Shown here: in pieces, positions 22,141-35,300 of the stretch | How positions within the stretch are numbered: position 1 is the first letter of the stretch | Layout of the letters: the number at the start of each line of letters is the position of its first letter | Made by a program: the position numbers and the translations under genes | Assembly (NCBI RefSeq): GCF_963678635.1 | Contig: NC_087062.1 | Span: 97,081,705 to 97,145,704 of the forward strand | Direction: 5' to 3' | Length of the DNA stretch: 64,000 bases | Source: Symsagittifera roscoffensis | Lineage: Eukaryota > Xenacoelomorpha > Acoela > Convolutidae | Notes under the pieces: generated by a model | The model's database searches: none | Seen by the model: only the letters and a program-made list of their open reading frames with translations | What the model was told of the DNA's origin: nothing

Positions 22141-24390
22141 AATAATTATGAATACAGTTTTCAATCACTAGTTTTTGAAATTCAGGTTGCGCTATACAGG
22201 ATGCACTATTAATCCTAAAACTTCTTCTGAAGAAATTTGTTGTTTGCAGAGTCCATGGAATAAAAGCGTAGCCCAGTATAAGTCTCTGATCGAACCGTAT
22301 CTTCATATCAAGTCAAATTTTTTAATTTTGTTTTCAACTGATTTTCATTTTTTGCAGGTGATAATTGTCTCAATCTGGTTGGCTTTACTCCCAATTTTAA
22401 ACTTTCATTCTTGTTATACTCTACTTTTTCCCTATTTTCTGGAAGTTCAATAGTTTTTTGACTGGGCGAAATGGTAAGGACTATTGTAGTAACTTGGTTA
22501 TCATGATATTCTCTGACCATCTGTTTTATCGTAAAATTGTAGTTTTTGAGAACGGAAGTTGTTTAGTTTCCAGTTTTTCTCATAATCAGTAGAAAAAAAA
22601 ACACTTCTTTCATTTTCGAAAGCTGATTATTTAATTTCTGAAAATTTTTTTCTTATTCCGGTTTTGCTTCGTTGAACAACTAAAATTGGAATGGCCACTC
22701 ATTTTTTCATTTTTCACAGGATTGAATGTTATTTGGTCTGTCCTTGAAATTGCACTGTCTTCTTCTATCTTGATCAATCTGCTCTTTCTTTTTTGGAGAC
22801 TTCAATTTTTTTGTGATTAATAGGGCAGACCATTAGCAGCAACAAAGGTTAACTTCTTTGATATGACCAAGTTTTTATGCTCCCTCAAGTGTCGAGTTGC
22901 TTTCCCAATGTATTTGCTGGCTTTTTGTTTAGGAGGTAGAAGTCTTCCCCTTTTTATTGAAAACTTGAAACTTTTCTTGCTTCTTTATCTCGTTTGGATA
23001 ATCCAGGCAATATTTCAAATTCCAGATCATCCTTCGTCTACAGAAAATTTAGGGATACTAAGTTTTGCTCAAAAATTCAATTTGGAGGACGGTTTTTTTG
23101 CAACAGTTTTATGTTTGAAAGTATCCGGGCTGTCAATGAGTCTACTCAGGACAGTAGTTTTATGTGGTCCCGTTACTGGTATCAGTGAGTTTTTTGATAA
23201 ACTTTTTAGTTTTTTAAAGTTAATAATGATGCAAAGGGAATCCATGTCTGATATCATACCTAGTTTTAGGACCAAGGTCAGTGGGCTTTTGCCCCAAGGT
23301 GAAAAAAGTTTATATTTTTGACAGAATTCCAAAAACTTTGTTTTTACGCATGAATCATTTCCCGAACAAGTCAACATAAGAAGAATGACTGGAGCGCCAG
23401 CCTTTTTTTTGTAAGTTTAGGTAAACAACAAAACAAGTAAGTTCAAACTGAAATAGTTATAATATGAATTTCAGGAAAAAAAAAGACAGAAAAGGTTTAA
23501 AAATGAGGACATGGAAACGAAGTTTCAAACTTAAGAAAATTTAAACCTGTTTTGTTTTGAGAACAACATAAAAGAAGTTGGGAGAATCCCCGTTGATTTT
23601 GTTTCCATTATGTACTTCGAGATTCAAACTTGAAATAAAAAGTGCAGATTTAAGAACTTTCGTTTGTCTCTCACTTCGGAGAATAATTTTTTCGCTTTTT
23701 TCACTTTAGAATTTTTTTGTTTTTTCACGTCCTATGAAAACTTTTATCACTCGAATTATGGACTCTTTTTTGTTGCACAAAACTTTTCGTTTAGCAAAGA
23801 ACTAACTATTCATGCCGGACAACACTTGTTGCTAGTTATGAGGAAAAACTGTTCTTTCTGACTTGGAGAAAAAAATTGTCGTTTTAGTTTGTCTTCCTTT
23901 CTGTATTTACTTTGGCAGTGATTTCTCGGATTTTGCGAAATCGAGAAATTGTATTTTTTGTGATGATGTGCCTTTTGATCCAATATGAGTGAAATTGGAA
24001 AAATTTCTAAAGTAATGCAGCTCATATTCATAACCTATTTTTGAATTTTAAAAAATTTTGCAACTTCGTGTATCTATTTTCTTCAGTAATTTTTTTAGCC
24101 AATAAATTTTCGAAAAGTATGAAACTTTCGTTACGTGGTGCTGTTTTTGGATTTTCTTGCAGTTTCAGCTAGGGATAATTTAAAGAAAAAGAAAAATTTA
24201 CTTGCCATTTCAATTTCTGATTTAAAATCCCTTCAAATTATTGTTAGGCTGCTTTCATGGCATCATACTAGTTTTGTTTTTTTTGGCGTGAAAACTGCTT
24301 TTTTAGTTTCTTACATAATTTTTGCCTACTTTCTGTTACGCATAATTTTCTATCTTAATTGAATTTTTCTGACTTTTCTTTTCTCTAGAG
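22141..24390. other. long AT-rich stretch without supported genes
   Basis: The longest open frame is 152 codons (22863-23321, plus) with several hydrophobic runs. Its composition follows the local AT bias, competing frames overlap it on both strands, and no family is recognised, so it is not called as a gene. Numerous T-runs followed by AG resemble splice acceptors, so the region could be intronic. Confidence 0.35.
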
Positions 24391-24472
24391 GGTAGCGGCG
24401 GTGAAATGGTTAGGTCTCCGCCTGTCACTCAAAAAGTCGGATAATCGAAACCCACTTTGATCCGTGCTCATC
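24391..24472 (+). repeat. tRNA-derived short repeat (SINE-like)
   Basis: GTAGCGGCGGTGAAATGGTTAGG resembles the 5' half of a tRNA with box A, and GGATAATCGAAACCC resembles a diverged box B about 40 bases later. Intact tRNA folding is not supported. It lies directly before copy 2 of the dispersed repeat. Confidence 0.4.
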
Positions 24473-24474
24473 AA

Positions 24475-25050
24475 AAACTCTGGTTCAGAGCCCAAGGATG
24501 AAATATATAGTTATTCATCAAAATTTGAGTTTGATTCAGTGAAATTTGAAGTAGATTCGGAAAAAGAAGTGAAAAAAAACACCAGCCCATTCTCGATGAA
24601 AAATCCCTCAGATGCTTTTGAAACCAGAGCCTACTCATGTGAAAAAAAGTTTCTATTCTTACGAGCTATTGGACTCCGCCTATGTTCAAAATTGTGGTGA
24701 CCAAAGAAGGGTGGTTTTACCTATGGCGTCCAAAAAAGTAGAAATACTTTTAAAGCGTTCCAATTTCAATGCCCTTGATAAGCTAAGCGTTGTCACTACT
24801 CGCATTTCTTCTTTAGTGCCACGACACCTCTACAGGACACATGAGAACAGACCATACGGTTTAGCGCTTGTACAACGGGCTGCTAAGGCAGCTTCTGAGA
24901 TGTTCTCATAGTTACCTCCCTGCATTTCCTAGAAAAAACAGATTTTTTTTCTGTAGCACCGGAACAGAGTGTGTCGAGGCAGAAGATCGCAAAACCTAGA
25001 GATTTAATCAATTATGGATACAGGGGTCAACCACTACTCTTTGAAGTTCA
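24475..25050 (+). repeat. dispersed repeat, copy 2
   Basis: Partner of 21571-22140, sharing its motif order but with extra unmatched sequence after 24770. It ends close to the assembly gap, so its right edge and relation to the giant element are uncertain. The 24464-24700 frame over it is not supported as a gene. Confidence 0.7.
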
Positions 25051-25061
25051 TGATGCGACTG

Positions 25062-25261
25062 NNNNNNNNNNNNNNNNNNNNNNNNNNNNNNNNNNNNNNN
25101 NNNNNNNNNNNNNNNNNNNNNNNNNNNNNNNNNNNNNNNNNNNNNNNNNNNNNNNNNNNNNNNNNNNNNNNNNNNNNNNNNNNNNNNNNNNNNNNNNNNN
25201 NNNNNNNNNNNNNNNNNNNNNNNNNNNNNNNNNNNNNNNNNNNNNNNNNNNNNNNNNNNNN
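25062..25261. other. assembly gap (200 N)
   Basis: Exactly 200 N, a usual placeholder length, so the true size is unknown. The missing sequence should include the first 860 or so bases of the 5' LTR of copy B, judging from the other two LTRs. Confidence 0.95.
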
Positions 25262-26022
25262 CCAGTCGTCTTCAGACTTAGTTTTGTCTTCCGTCGATAT
25301 GTATCTTCCGGGCGAATGTTACATAGATGTTTTTATGGCGCTCCTGGGTGTTATTCTTTTTAACATCATGACCGGCAGAACCGTTAACGAGCACTCCGCG
25401 CCGAGCGGATGCTCACATTAACGCCCTTAATAGGCCTAAACCGCCGGGGCGGAAGGGTAGTTCGGAACACGGAAGCCTTCCGGATTACCGTGAATAGCTT
25501 TTTAACTTAGTTAAGACCGAAAATTCACGAACCAGGAAGGGTGGGGGGATTCGCGGTCCCGTCATCTCCTGAATGGTTTGTGACCAAAAACACTTAAAGA
25601 TATATATAAAACCAAACAAAAAGTAGTATAGTACCCAAGAAAAACAAAAAACATAAAAAATAACCGAAAAAACCAAAAACAGTAAAAAAGTAAAAAATCA
25701 GTAGAAATCATCCCCCCAGACAAGATGTGATGTGATCCGACCCCCTCGTTTGTTGTTGATAGATATATTGTTGTTACAGGCATTTATATCAGTCAGGATC
25801 GTTACGATCAGTTTTGTAGCCCGTTTGTGAGGCTTGTACTGTAGGGTTATTTGAGCATTTAAGCACGTTAATGCTCAATCGGAAGGGTCAGCTGATTTGC
25901 GCTCAATTCGGAAGGGTCTTGGGAGAAGACTGATCCGGCAAGCAGTACAAGGAGCAACAAGAAGAGGCTCAAAGACAACAAAAATCGTCTGTTGGGTATC
26001 GTTAACAAGTTTTGTATCCCTT
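25262..26022 (+). repeat. 5' LTR of copy B, partial (start lost in gap)
   Basis: Matches 47206-47961 of the 3' LTR and the corresponding part of copy A. The end is inferred where the 5' and 3' sequences part, just before TTGGTACAAAA. That TGG could start a primer binding site, but only about 11 bases of it agree with copy A. Confidence 0.7.
25389..25414 (+). other. conserved LTR hairpin, 5' LTR of copy B
   Basis: GAGCA-C-TCCGC, five-base loop, GCGGA-TGCTC. Same structure as at 5112-5137 and 47333-47358, inside the GC-richest part of the LTR. Confidence 0.7.
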
Positions 26023-28259
26023 TTGGTACAAAAATTAAAATAGTAATCTGTGGGGGGCTCGACAGTGCTGCACTGTAGTGACCCTTCACCGAACTGCGAA
26101 TATCCGAGTTAAGCACCTTAATTCGGATATTAAACAAACCCGGAGGGGTATAGTATTACTATTATTATTACTTATAGAGCCTATATTAATAGTCTTTTAT
26201 CGTTTTTCAGTGAAAAACAGCGAAAACAGACCGGTTTTTAGGGTCAAAATAGCGATATTTTGATCCCCCCACAAGTCGCGATTTTTGAAATATCGATATT
26301 TTTTGAAACGGAAAAAAGCGCTAAGTTAGTGTGTTACATCGTAACTGCACTACCATAATAGAGAGAACCGGTTAAGTTTAGTTCGAAAGTGGTTGGAACT
26401 ATTTTGGTACCGAGAACCGAAATTTCGTGATTTTTGAGAAAACGAAACAATATAAATTTAGAAAAATTTTTGAAATTTTGAGTTACAACAGTAAAAGTAG
26501 TTGTTCGGACAACGTCAACTAGTGAATCTACAAGTTTTAAAACCCGCTACCCGAAAACCTTCTCGGTTGCAGAGTAATCGAACTTAACGTGTTTGATTTG
26601 GTGGATTCATCAATCCGGAGGGGTACAGGTAGCATAGTTTTTTGCAAATTTTTTCAACTAAAGCGTTTTAGATCGGGTCTTTTGCATTGAACTAGAAGAG
26701 TATAAGCCTTCTGAGCTCGGATCAACAATTTTTAGGTCGAAAGGACCAGATTTGCGGAAAAAGTTAGGCGGAACCTATAAGAGAGAAATTTCTTGACTTT
26801 AGAAAAAAGACGTTTTGGTTAATAACTTTGGAACTACTGGGCATATCGAGTTGATCTTGGTACCAATAGATCAGAAATTAGCTGAGCTTACTGATAGGGA
26901 CAAAAGTTTTTCGGAAAAGTAAGCGTGAAAATTTTTTTTGAGATTGTTTTTAGCAAATTCCTCAATTTGGAAGGGTACACCCTTCACGTTTTACAAAAAC
27001 TTTTTTAGAAAAGCCCTTATACCCCTACCAAAAGGTAATAGTGGTGGAATAAAGTAACTTTAGGCTGTTCTAGACGAAAAGGGAAGGCTAAAGGCACAGC
27101 AAAACCTTAATCGAGCCGAAGTTAGGCGAGCGATAAGACCCTTCACCGTTAGTGTGAATTGTCAAATAGAGGCTTAACTTCAATCCGGAAGGTCTAGGAA
27201 AGTAGTGCATACCCTTCCTAGTTTATTGAAAGAGCAAAATTGCATCGGAGAACGTATCCGGAGGGGTATAGGTTAAAAGTAGGAAATCTCCGAAAAGCTA
27301 CTTTTACAAACCGGAGGGTTCCCAATCCGGAGGGGTCAAAATTTTTTTTTTCAAGTTAGGAGGGTTCCGAATCCGGAGGGGTCTTATATTAACTAACTCA
27401 AGGGGTCCCAATCCGGAGGGGTCTAGATTGTGCCAGTCCGGAAGGGTCCTATTTGTGCCAATCCGGAGGGGTATTATTTTATTAAAGGACTTAGGTAGAC
27501 GAAAGAAAGACTAAAAAGTGAGAGGTATTAGGTTATTAGCACACAGGCTAAGTATCAGTGACTGCACTGGTAACTTGCCTTTCAATAAGAACCAGACCAA
27601 AACAAAACAGGTCCGAACTCGGATATTCGCGACACTAAGTCTAAATTAAAAAGAGCGTGATTCATTGGTGTGGATTGTAACATAATACGTTTTTGGGAAA
27701 AGTGACTGCCCTGAGGATTTTAGTAGGTCTAGCTCGGGCAGTCCGAAGGCAGATAGGTAACACAGTACTCGGTGGGTGCAATAGACGCCCACTTGAGAGA
27801 ATTACTGCCTTCGAAATTTTGTCTGTTTGGTGCTGCACCGAGCAGGGAAAGCTTTTTCTTTAAAAGACAGGTTCGACTATTGTACTGCGACCGACTAAGA
27901 GTACATTACACATACGTTTTTTTTTTCATAGAGTTATTCATAGTTTGACATTAAATATATATATTTTGTTTTTTGATTTTAAATCAACATAAACTGTGCT
28001 TGATTGGGTAGTGAGTACACTATCTTTTAAATTGACTGATAACATCATATTGTGCTAGTTTTCAAATCTTATCACCGATAATCGGTTAGTGTGAATAAAT
28101 TTTATACAAACTGTACTCTGATAACATACAGGGATTCGTGGTCACTATTTAATAGAACCTTGTGAAAATTATTGTGTTGTGTCATTATTATTGTCAATAA
28201 AACTATAAGGTATCTAGCAATCGGGTCAAGTATAGGCATTAATAAGTGACAAATAGAGA
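26023..28259 (+). other. 5' untranslated leader of giant element, copy B
   Basis: 2.2 kb without a long element-strand ORF, matching copy A 4517-2361. Features are many CCGGA-GGGGT motifs, singly near 26139, 26605, 26960, 27180 and 27255 and clustered at 27300-27475. Several A-rich stretches are present. A leader this long could hold packaging or translation-control signals, but none is proven by sequence. Confidence 0.65.
27245..27475 (+). repeat. CCGGA-GGGGT motif cluster, copy B leader
   Basis: About seven copies of a motif close to CCAATCCGGAGGGGTC, spaced irregularly by about 20-55 bases. The spacers vary while the motif is kept, in both copies of the element, which suggests a functional unit and not a simple satellite. 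Confidence 0.8.
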
Positions 28260-31200
28260 ATGAGTCTAGACAAGTCAAGGATACCAAAACGAGGTAATAG
28301 CTCTAGGAAATTCATACCTGAAAAACAAAGAAAAACGATGACCGATCCTTTTGTGGATTGGATCAAGCGATCCCGGTCCGATAAAGGGGAGACGGTTTCA
28401 GGCAGAATGGTTGAAACGAGAAGTCAGAAGACCTCAGAAGAGCAAAAAGAACTGTTAGAAGTGGAGGTCAATACGGACCATACCATGAACGACAACCAGG
28501 AAGTAAATGGACTGGAAGGGAGAGGCAGAAGGCTGGCGAGTGAATCTACTCCGGTAGAACAAGGCCATGATTTTGCCACTTCCACCGGGACATTGGATCG
28601 AGAGGAGATGTCGGAACTATCCGACATCTCAACTGAAGTAACGGCAACTAGAAGATCTCCGACAGACAACACTATGATGGCAGGCGGAACTGGGAAACAA
28701 ACAACGTCATCATCATTCTCAGAAAGAATGAAGAGCACCTTCGGAAACATCTTTCCATTCAGCATGGGAGGAGGAGCAGGAAACAACGGTGAATCCCAGG
28801 AGGAAGAGGATGAAGAGGAGCAAGGGGACTTTGGATCTTAAGTCAGCCTCAATAGTTCGATCCAGGAGAACGAGGCATACGTCGGAAGAGAGACTGGAAC
28901 CATGGATAAATTTGGTGTAGTGACAACGATAAGCAAAGAGGCAAACACACCGGGCCAGTCAAAAGACTTCGCGATTATGACAAGTTCAGAGCCACAGGCT
29001 GGAGAGATTAGAACCGGAGGGCTAGGCAACGCGTTAGCGGATCCTGAAATAGATAATGAGAAGACGTCGAGACAGAGAGTCAAGGCCCGGATCTCGACCA
29101 GCACGAAGCTACATGGGACCGACAGGGTTACACCGCCACTAGTGACGCCACTCGTGGATAACGGGGCAGCACTAGAAGAAGCTTTGAACAACATAGTGGA
29201 CAGTTTAGGAGAACAAAACGAGCAGATGTCAATAAGGATGAGTGAGCTAGAAAGAGCAGTTCACATTGAAAGAGAAAGTCTGCGGGAAGAAATAAACCGC
29301 AATAGACAGGAAGTTGGCAGGAGCGAAAAACGCTTGAAAGAAAGAACGGACGAGCATATGGCGAAGAACTTGTCGCGAATGACCAGAGAGGCGGAACAGC
29401 GAGAGTTACGCTTAAGAGACGACATGGAGAGGTTGAGAATTCAGCAAGAGCAGTCTCTTGGGACTCTTGACACAAAGATAGACGCCATGATGGAGCGGCG
29501 AACTCAGGCTATCATGGATAGGTTGGACGGGCTACTAAGCAGCAAGAGTGGACCAAAAGAAGGAGAACCGAACTCGGGAGGTCCCAGCAGGGAACCGAGG
29601 GTGAACTTCAATGAACATCAAAAGAGGAAGACGTATGGATCCACTAGAGGCAGGGGCAGTTCATCAGGCTATGCCACAAGGGGTAATGGAGCATGGGGCC
29701 CGAACAGTAGAGCAAGTTCAACGGGGAACAGACAGACCTCTAATGAACAACCAACGCAAGGCACACATGCGACTGGGAGAAGTGATTCCGGCAACAGGGG
29801 GCATGCAAGCCCGAGGAGGAGTCATGTAGGCCAAGAGGTAAACACTCACGGCGATTCGGATTGCAGGGATGCACCGCATACAGAGCCTTTGACGAGGTGT
29901 GAGGACACTCAGGCGGGACACCCAAGGGATGCTACGGCAATGGCCACAGCATTTGAACCCTTAAACAGGTCTTTGGAGACATTCCTGACAAGGTTATCAA
30001 GAACCAATGAACGCAGTGAGAAGTCCAGAAGAGTCTTTAAGAAACCAAGATGCTACAAAGACGAATCTGATGGCTGTATTGATACCTGGATAGAGGTAAT
30101 GAAGCTGCATTTCGAGGAAGAGGACTTGTCGGAGAGACAGGAATGCAGCGCGCTCACCAGCAACTTAGAAGGGACAGCCCTGAACTGTGTCATGGCCAAG
30201 AAGCAATATCAACGTGACACTGCAGAGAAAATCTTCGAAATCTTGTTAAACCGTTTTGGATCAGGGGTGCAGGGGCACCAGGCGATGATGCGCTTCGAGA
30301 AACGGAGGCAACGAGAAGATGAAACGATAGACAAGTTTCTCGATGATTTGGAAATGCTGAGAAGACGCAGCCAACCGGATGAGTCAAACCGAAGGATGAA
30401 CCTGGCCGTAGCCTCGAAATTTATTGATGGTGTGAAGAATGATGAACTTCGTACGATGCTAGCAACGCATTATACACCACTATCAACCAATGCGCCAACA
30501 CCGGAGGAGTTGAGGCTCAAATCAAAAGAGTATCTTTTGTTGAAACCTCCTTCGAGATCTGGATATTACAAGAACAATTATGGAAATTTTAACAACGGAC
30601 CAGCAAATCAAGGGAACAATTGGTACAAACCGAGGGATGATATGGACAAGAGACGCTCTTGTGCTAATTGCAGTTCAACGGACCATCATGTGTCAGCATG
30701 CCCAGCTTACAAACAAGGCATGAAAGCAATAGGCTTTAGCCTCGAGGACGAAGATGCGTCAGAGTTGGACCACGAGGATTTCATGAGAGGAGTAATTGCG
30801 AAATTCGGCCCGAGGTGTTTCTTTTGCAACTTGGAAGGTCATTTTAAATCAGATTGTCCGCAATTCTGGGATGCAGTGGCAGACATTAAGCATCCAAGAC
30901 ATGAAGAAGCTTTGTCAGGAGTGAAAGCCAGCAAGGCTCGACTTTTGAGTGAAGCAGAGGCACGCAGAAAGGATAAACCTCAAGAGCTGGCGGCAAAGAA
31001 AATGCAAGCGGTAATAGAGGAGACACGTGAGCCGGAACCAGCAACTGCGGCTCACGACTTCAAGGTCGATTATAAGGCAGCCGCGAGGGATGCTCTAAAT
31101 AGAGTGCAGCACGAACTAGTGACGAAAGAGATCGAACAAAAAGTGAAACTTGAACTGGAGAATGAAAAACTTCAGGAGCAACTGAATACCTTCGAAGCAA

Positions 31201-32378
31201 CGGAGTTCGAGGAAACTAAAGCACCAAGCAGTTTGAGCATGAAGCTTAATGTGATCTCCGGTCAGACGTTCGGCATGGTGCCGCAAGGAAGCAAGATACA
31301 GTCGATAATCTCAGTGGCTGGACATCAGGTGATCAGAAATCTGAGTGAACCATCCGAGTTCACTTTGATGCATTTGGACACATATGCAGATTATCTGAGG
31401 CAGGTGGAGCCACGCACCGAGTCGAGAGCGGTGCGAGCACTACTAACGACGGGTGGCCCTCGCATGAAGAAACTTCATGGACGCTACCTAGAGGTCTATG
31501 GGCCGTATCAAGTAATGCTGAATGTGGATGGAATCAGTATTTACACCAGGACTTATGTAACAACAGATGATGACCAAATGGGGCAGATCTATTTGGGAGA
31601 AGAGGAACTCAAAGTCCGCAGGATAGGCCATGACGCCATGATGGAACAAGACGCAGTACACATTGGGTATGAAGCAGATGTGACCGCACATCTGCTCGAC
31701 ACCAACGGAACAAAAATCGGAGTCACAGGGCTTCTGGACACAGGAGCGGTAGTGAGTGTAATGCCGATAAAAACTTGGGAAAGAATGGGCTTCACGCGGG
31801 AAGATCTAATTCCAACGAATCTCCGACTGGCCGCCGCCAATCGAGGAGCTATCTACGTGGCCGGAAGAACACCAATAACGGTCCTCCACATGGGAGGACG
31901 GGATCTTTGGATGAGCTTCCTGGCGGTAGAGAATCTGGACGACGCCGACCAATTCATCTTGGGCAGAGATTTTGTCAGGAATTTTGACGTGATGATTGAC
32001 TTGAACAACGGTCTGATACGGATTAGAAACCCGGACCGAAAGTATGTTAAGAGACCAATAAATAGGATAATAACAGACGAAAACAAGGTACCAATTTTTT
32101 TGGATAGAAAAGTAAAATTACAACCAGGACAGGCTGTGGTAGCAATTTTTAGAATGAAAAATTTGAATTCGTTAAGTGATAGTAAACAGGTTTGCTTAGT
32201 ACCGAATCCAAATAGTCAGAGTTCGGTGATTTTAGGCCGGAGCTTCTCGGTAACGCGAAACGGACTGTGTGTCAGTGTGTTGTTGAACACACTGGACACC
32301 ACGGTTTCAATCCAGCGTGGAAAGAAGCTTGGCTACGCTTTGCCGATGAGGACCGACTATGAGGAGACACAAACTTGA
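28260..32378 (+). pseudogene. gag-protease polyprotein of giant element, one internal stop
   Basis: One frame of about 1,372 codons from ATG 28260, interrupted only by TAA at 28839-28841 (CAA in copy A). Residues 1-200 are polar and low in complexity. Residues about 300-420 are a long coiled coil. The capsid-like part lies near 29950-30500. Two CCHC zinc knuckles follow: CANCSSTDHHVSAC near 30660 and CFFCNLEGHFKSDC near 30820, both C-x2-C-x4-H-x4-C. The retropepsin-type protease carries the active site DTGA at 31737-31748 with a GRDF motif near 31965. Protease fused to gag and an unusually long gag are notable. The stop at 28839 would leave a second frame from ATG 28902. Confidence 0.85.
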
Positions 32379-35300
32379 AGAAATATAGTGTGAAAGACCG
32401 TCCTTATCATGCCAATAAAGATAAAATTTTAAAGAGGATTAATGAATTAAAATCTATTCATAAATTGTTTTCAATGAAATCCGAAACAGACGACGGCTTA
32501 TCAAGCTGCTCGAATTTTCCGGAACACCCCTCGTCATATGAACTAGAATCTGACAAACCGGTTTTGCCAGAAATAGAACATTTAAAAGGGAAAATATGTG
32601 AGGGAGATTTCAAAAAATTACGGGACCTCCTAAATCGGAACGCAGATGTATTTTCAAAACATAAGGCGGATATCGGTTGCTGTAATTTTGTCGAACACGA
32701 AATCGAATTAGAAGAAGGCGCCGTTCCCCATAGGGAAGGCGCAAGACGAATGACGCCTCACAAATCGGAAGCGTGCCGAGCGGAAATAGAAATGTTGCTT
32801 GAATACGACATGATAGAACCCTCGAAATTGCCATGGGCTTGCGGGGTATTAATGGCGAAAAAGAAAGGGGCAGCTTAGATTTTGTTGCGACTTTCGTTAC
32901 TTGAACGCGGTAACGATAAAAGATGCGTACCCGATACCGCGAATAGACGAGAGCCTATCTAAGCTTGGTGATGCCAAGTTCTTCACCACATTGGACTTAG
33001 GCTCTGCCTTCTGGCAGATCCCTCTGCGAAAGAAGGACAGAGAGAAGACCGGATTCGCGTGCGAATTGGGATTGTACCAGTGGAAGAGGATGCCCTTCGG
33101 CCTGTGCAATGCAACGGCCACTTTTCAAAGACTGATGGCTCAGGCTTTGACGAAAGTGACCAAGAAGTACGGGAATCTCGTGATGTGTTATGTGGATGAC
33201 GTAGTCATAGCGACACCGACCCTGGAAGACCACAATGATAGGCTCGATGAAGTCTTTGGATGCATGAAAAGAGCAGGATTAAAGTGCAAACCATCGAAAT
33301 GTGAATCCTTAGGGACTCGATTAAGTACCTAGGAAGAATGGTGGATAGGCATGGTGTGAGGCCGGACCCGGAAGCAGTGGAAGCAGTGTTGACATGGAAA
33401 GCCCCCAGAACGGACACACAGCTCCTGAGCTTCCTAGGGTTTGCCAATTACTACCGAGAATTCATAAAAGGATATGCGGACAAGGTGTACCCGATGCAGA
33501 AGCTGATGCGCAACAAAGGGAAAAAGTTCGAATGGAACGATGAGGCACAGGTTGCTTTCGAGAACATAAAGCGGGAACTGTGCGAAGCGCCAGTGCTGGG
33601 CATGCCTACAGAAAAGGGCATGTATGTTCTCGACACGGACGCATCGGTGGTGGCCATCTCAGGAATCTTGCATCAAGAGCAAGAATGGAACGGAAGAACA
33701 GTTCTCCGTCCCATTGCATACGGCAGCAAAGTCTTGAGTGACACAGAAATGAAATATGGCGCACCAAAAGCAGAAATGTTTGCAGTAGTCACCTTCGTGG
33801 AGAAGTACCGTGCATACTTGGGGAGCGCTCCCTTCAAGTTACGCGTGGACAACAGAGCGTTATCCTGGTTGAAGACCTACTCGATGGATCAGAGTTATAT
33901 TGGTAGATGGATAGTAAGATTGGATGGCTACCATATGATAATCGAACATAGTATGCGTGATAAACACCAGAATGCTGACAGCCTCAGCAAGAAAACTGAG
34001 TTCTATGAAAGATTGGAGCAGAAGCAGGCCAATCAGGCGGAAATAAAGGAGGGATTCTCGTTTCTGGACAAAGAAACTTATGAAGCGCTTCCCTTAACGA
34101 GATGGTTGGATAAGTCTGGACATCCATATCCAGGGCACCCTGAGTTACCTGTAGAGAAAGCAGCCGAGATAAAGATCCTGTCCAAGAAGGACCCAGTCCC
34201 CTTGGATTTGTTACTGCGCTCGAACCTGGTCCAGCAAGAACTCTCTCGCATGAATATAAACAGCCTCTCATTATTGGATAAAACGGTGCAAGTCACACCA
34301 CAAGTGATGCGGATGCTGGGTGGATTGTTAGAAAGAGAAGTGACCAGAGATGACCCCGAGTGGACAGCTGCAGTGGCATCGCTAACAGTCAGTGAGAAAG
34401 TGAAGATCATGCCGTCCAGACGACAGCACGAAGAGAATGAGAGGGATTGTAGGACAATAGTTCAGCAACTAGTATCCTCAATACCCCAAGAGATTTTAAC
34501 CAGTACTTCTTACGGACAGAAAGAACAGGGAAGCAGCAAGCGAAGGAAAACCGTCACCTTCGTGGACCAGGATAAGGAAGGTGAAGAGGTGGAACAAAAT
34601 CTGCTGCAGGACTATTTGTCCGGGGAGAAGGATGATGAGAAGAACCAGCGATCACAAGATCAACACCCGGGACAAGGAAATTTGTCCGGGGAGTCTGAGA
34701 TGGACGAGGAAATTCCTGATGAGAAACAGGACCTAGAGCAAAAGGTTTTGTCAGGGGAGTTCAGATGGATGCAAAGAAAGCACAGACATGATGTGGAGGA
34801 GCGTGCAGTCTCCAGCACAACCTCGTCGACGGATGATAATTCAGGAAGCTCAGGAATGGACACCTATTCAGACAGGAATTCGAGCTCGGGATCGGAACTG
34901 TCAGAACTAGCGATACACACGCTACTAGTGGAAACTCGGGCAAGGGACCTGGACAGAGAGGTGTATCAGGATCCTGACAGCGATCGCTACCTTATACCAA
35001 GCGAAAGAGTCTTTGACAACGCAGCGGATGACTTAGAAACGATAGCGGTATCGAAACGTTCGATGAGCCTGTTGCCGCAGAAAGAGGTAGTCAGGACTGA
35101 TCTTCAGCCGTTTGAACAAGAAACACAACCGTTGGCGAAGATTTGGTGCGTTAAGATGGAAGAAGACACACATCAGCCCAACGAGCTGAATAGTCAGATG
35201 AGGGTCATGAAGACATACTTGAAGGCGAGATACAGACTCTCGGACCTTATAAGAGCGCAGAGAAATGATCGCATGACAAGCAACCTGAAAAGGTGGATCG

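Noticed and set aside
22863-23321. 152-codon hydrophobic ORF as a membrane protein gene
   Set aside because: Composition follows AT-rich background, ORFs of similar size overlap it in other frames, and no family is recognised.
25485-25783. Minus-strand ORFs with hydrophobic stretches in the LTR
   Set aside because: The same hydrophobic frame recurs at 47429-47667 because the LTR is rich in A on the plus strand; there is no start context or family.
28902-32378. Treating the second gag ORF as a separate gene starting at 28902
   Set aside because: It is in the same frame as 28260-28841, and copy A has a sense codon at the stop position, so it is one interrupted gag.
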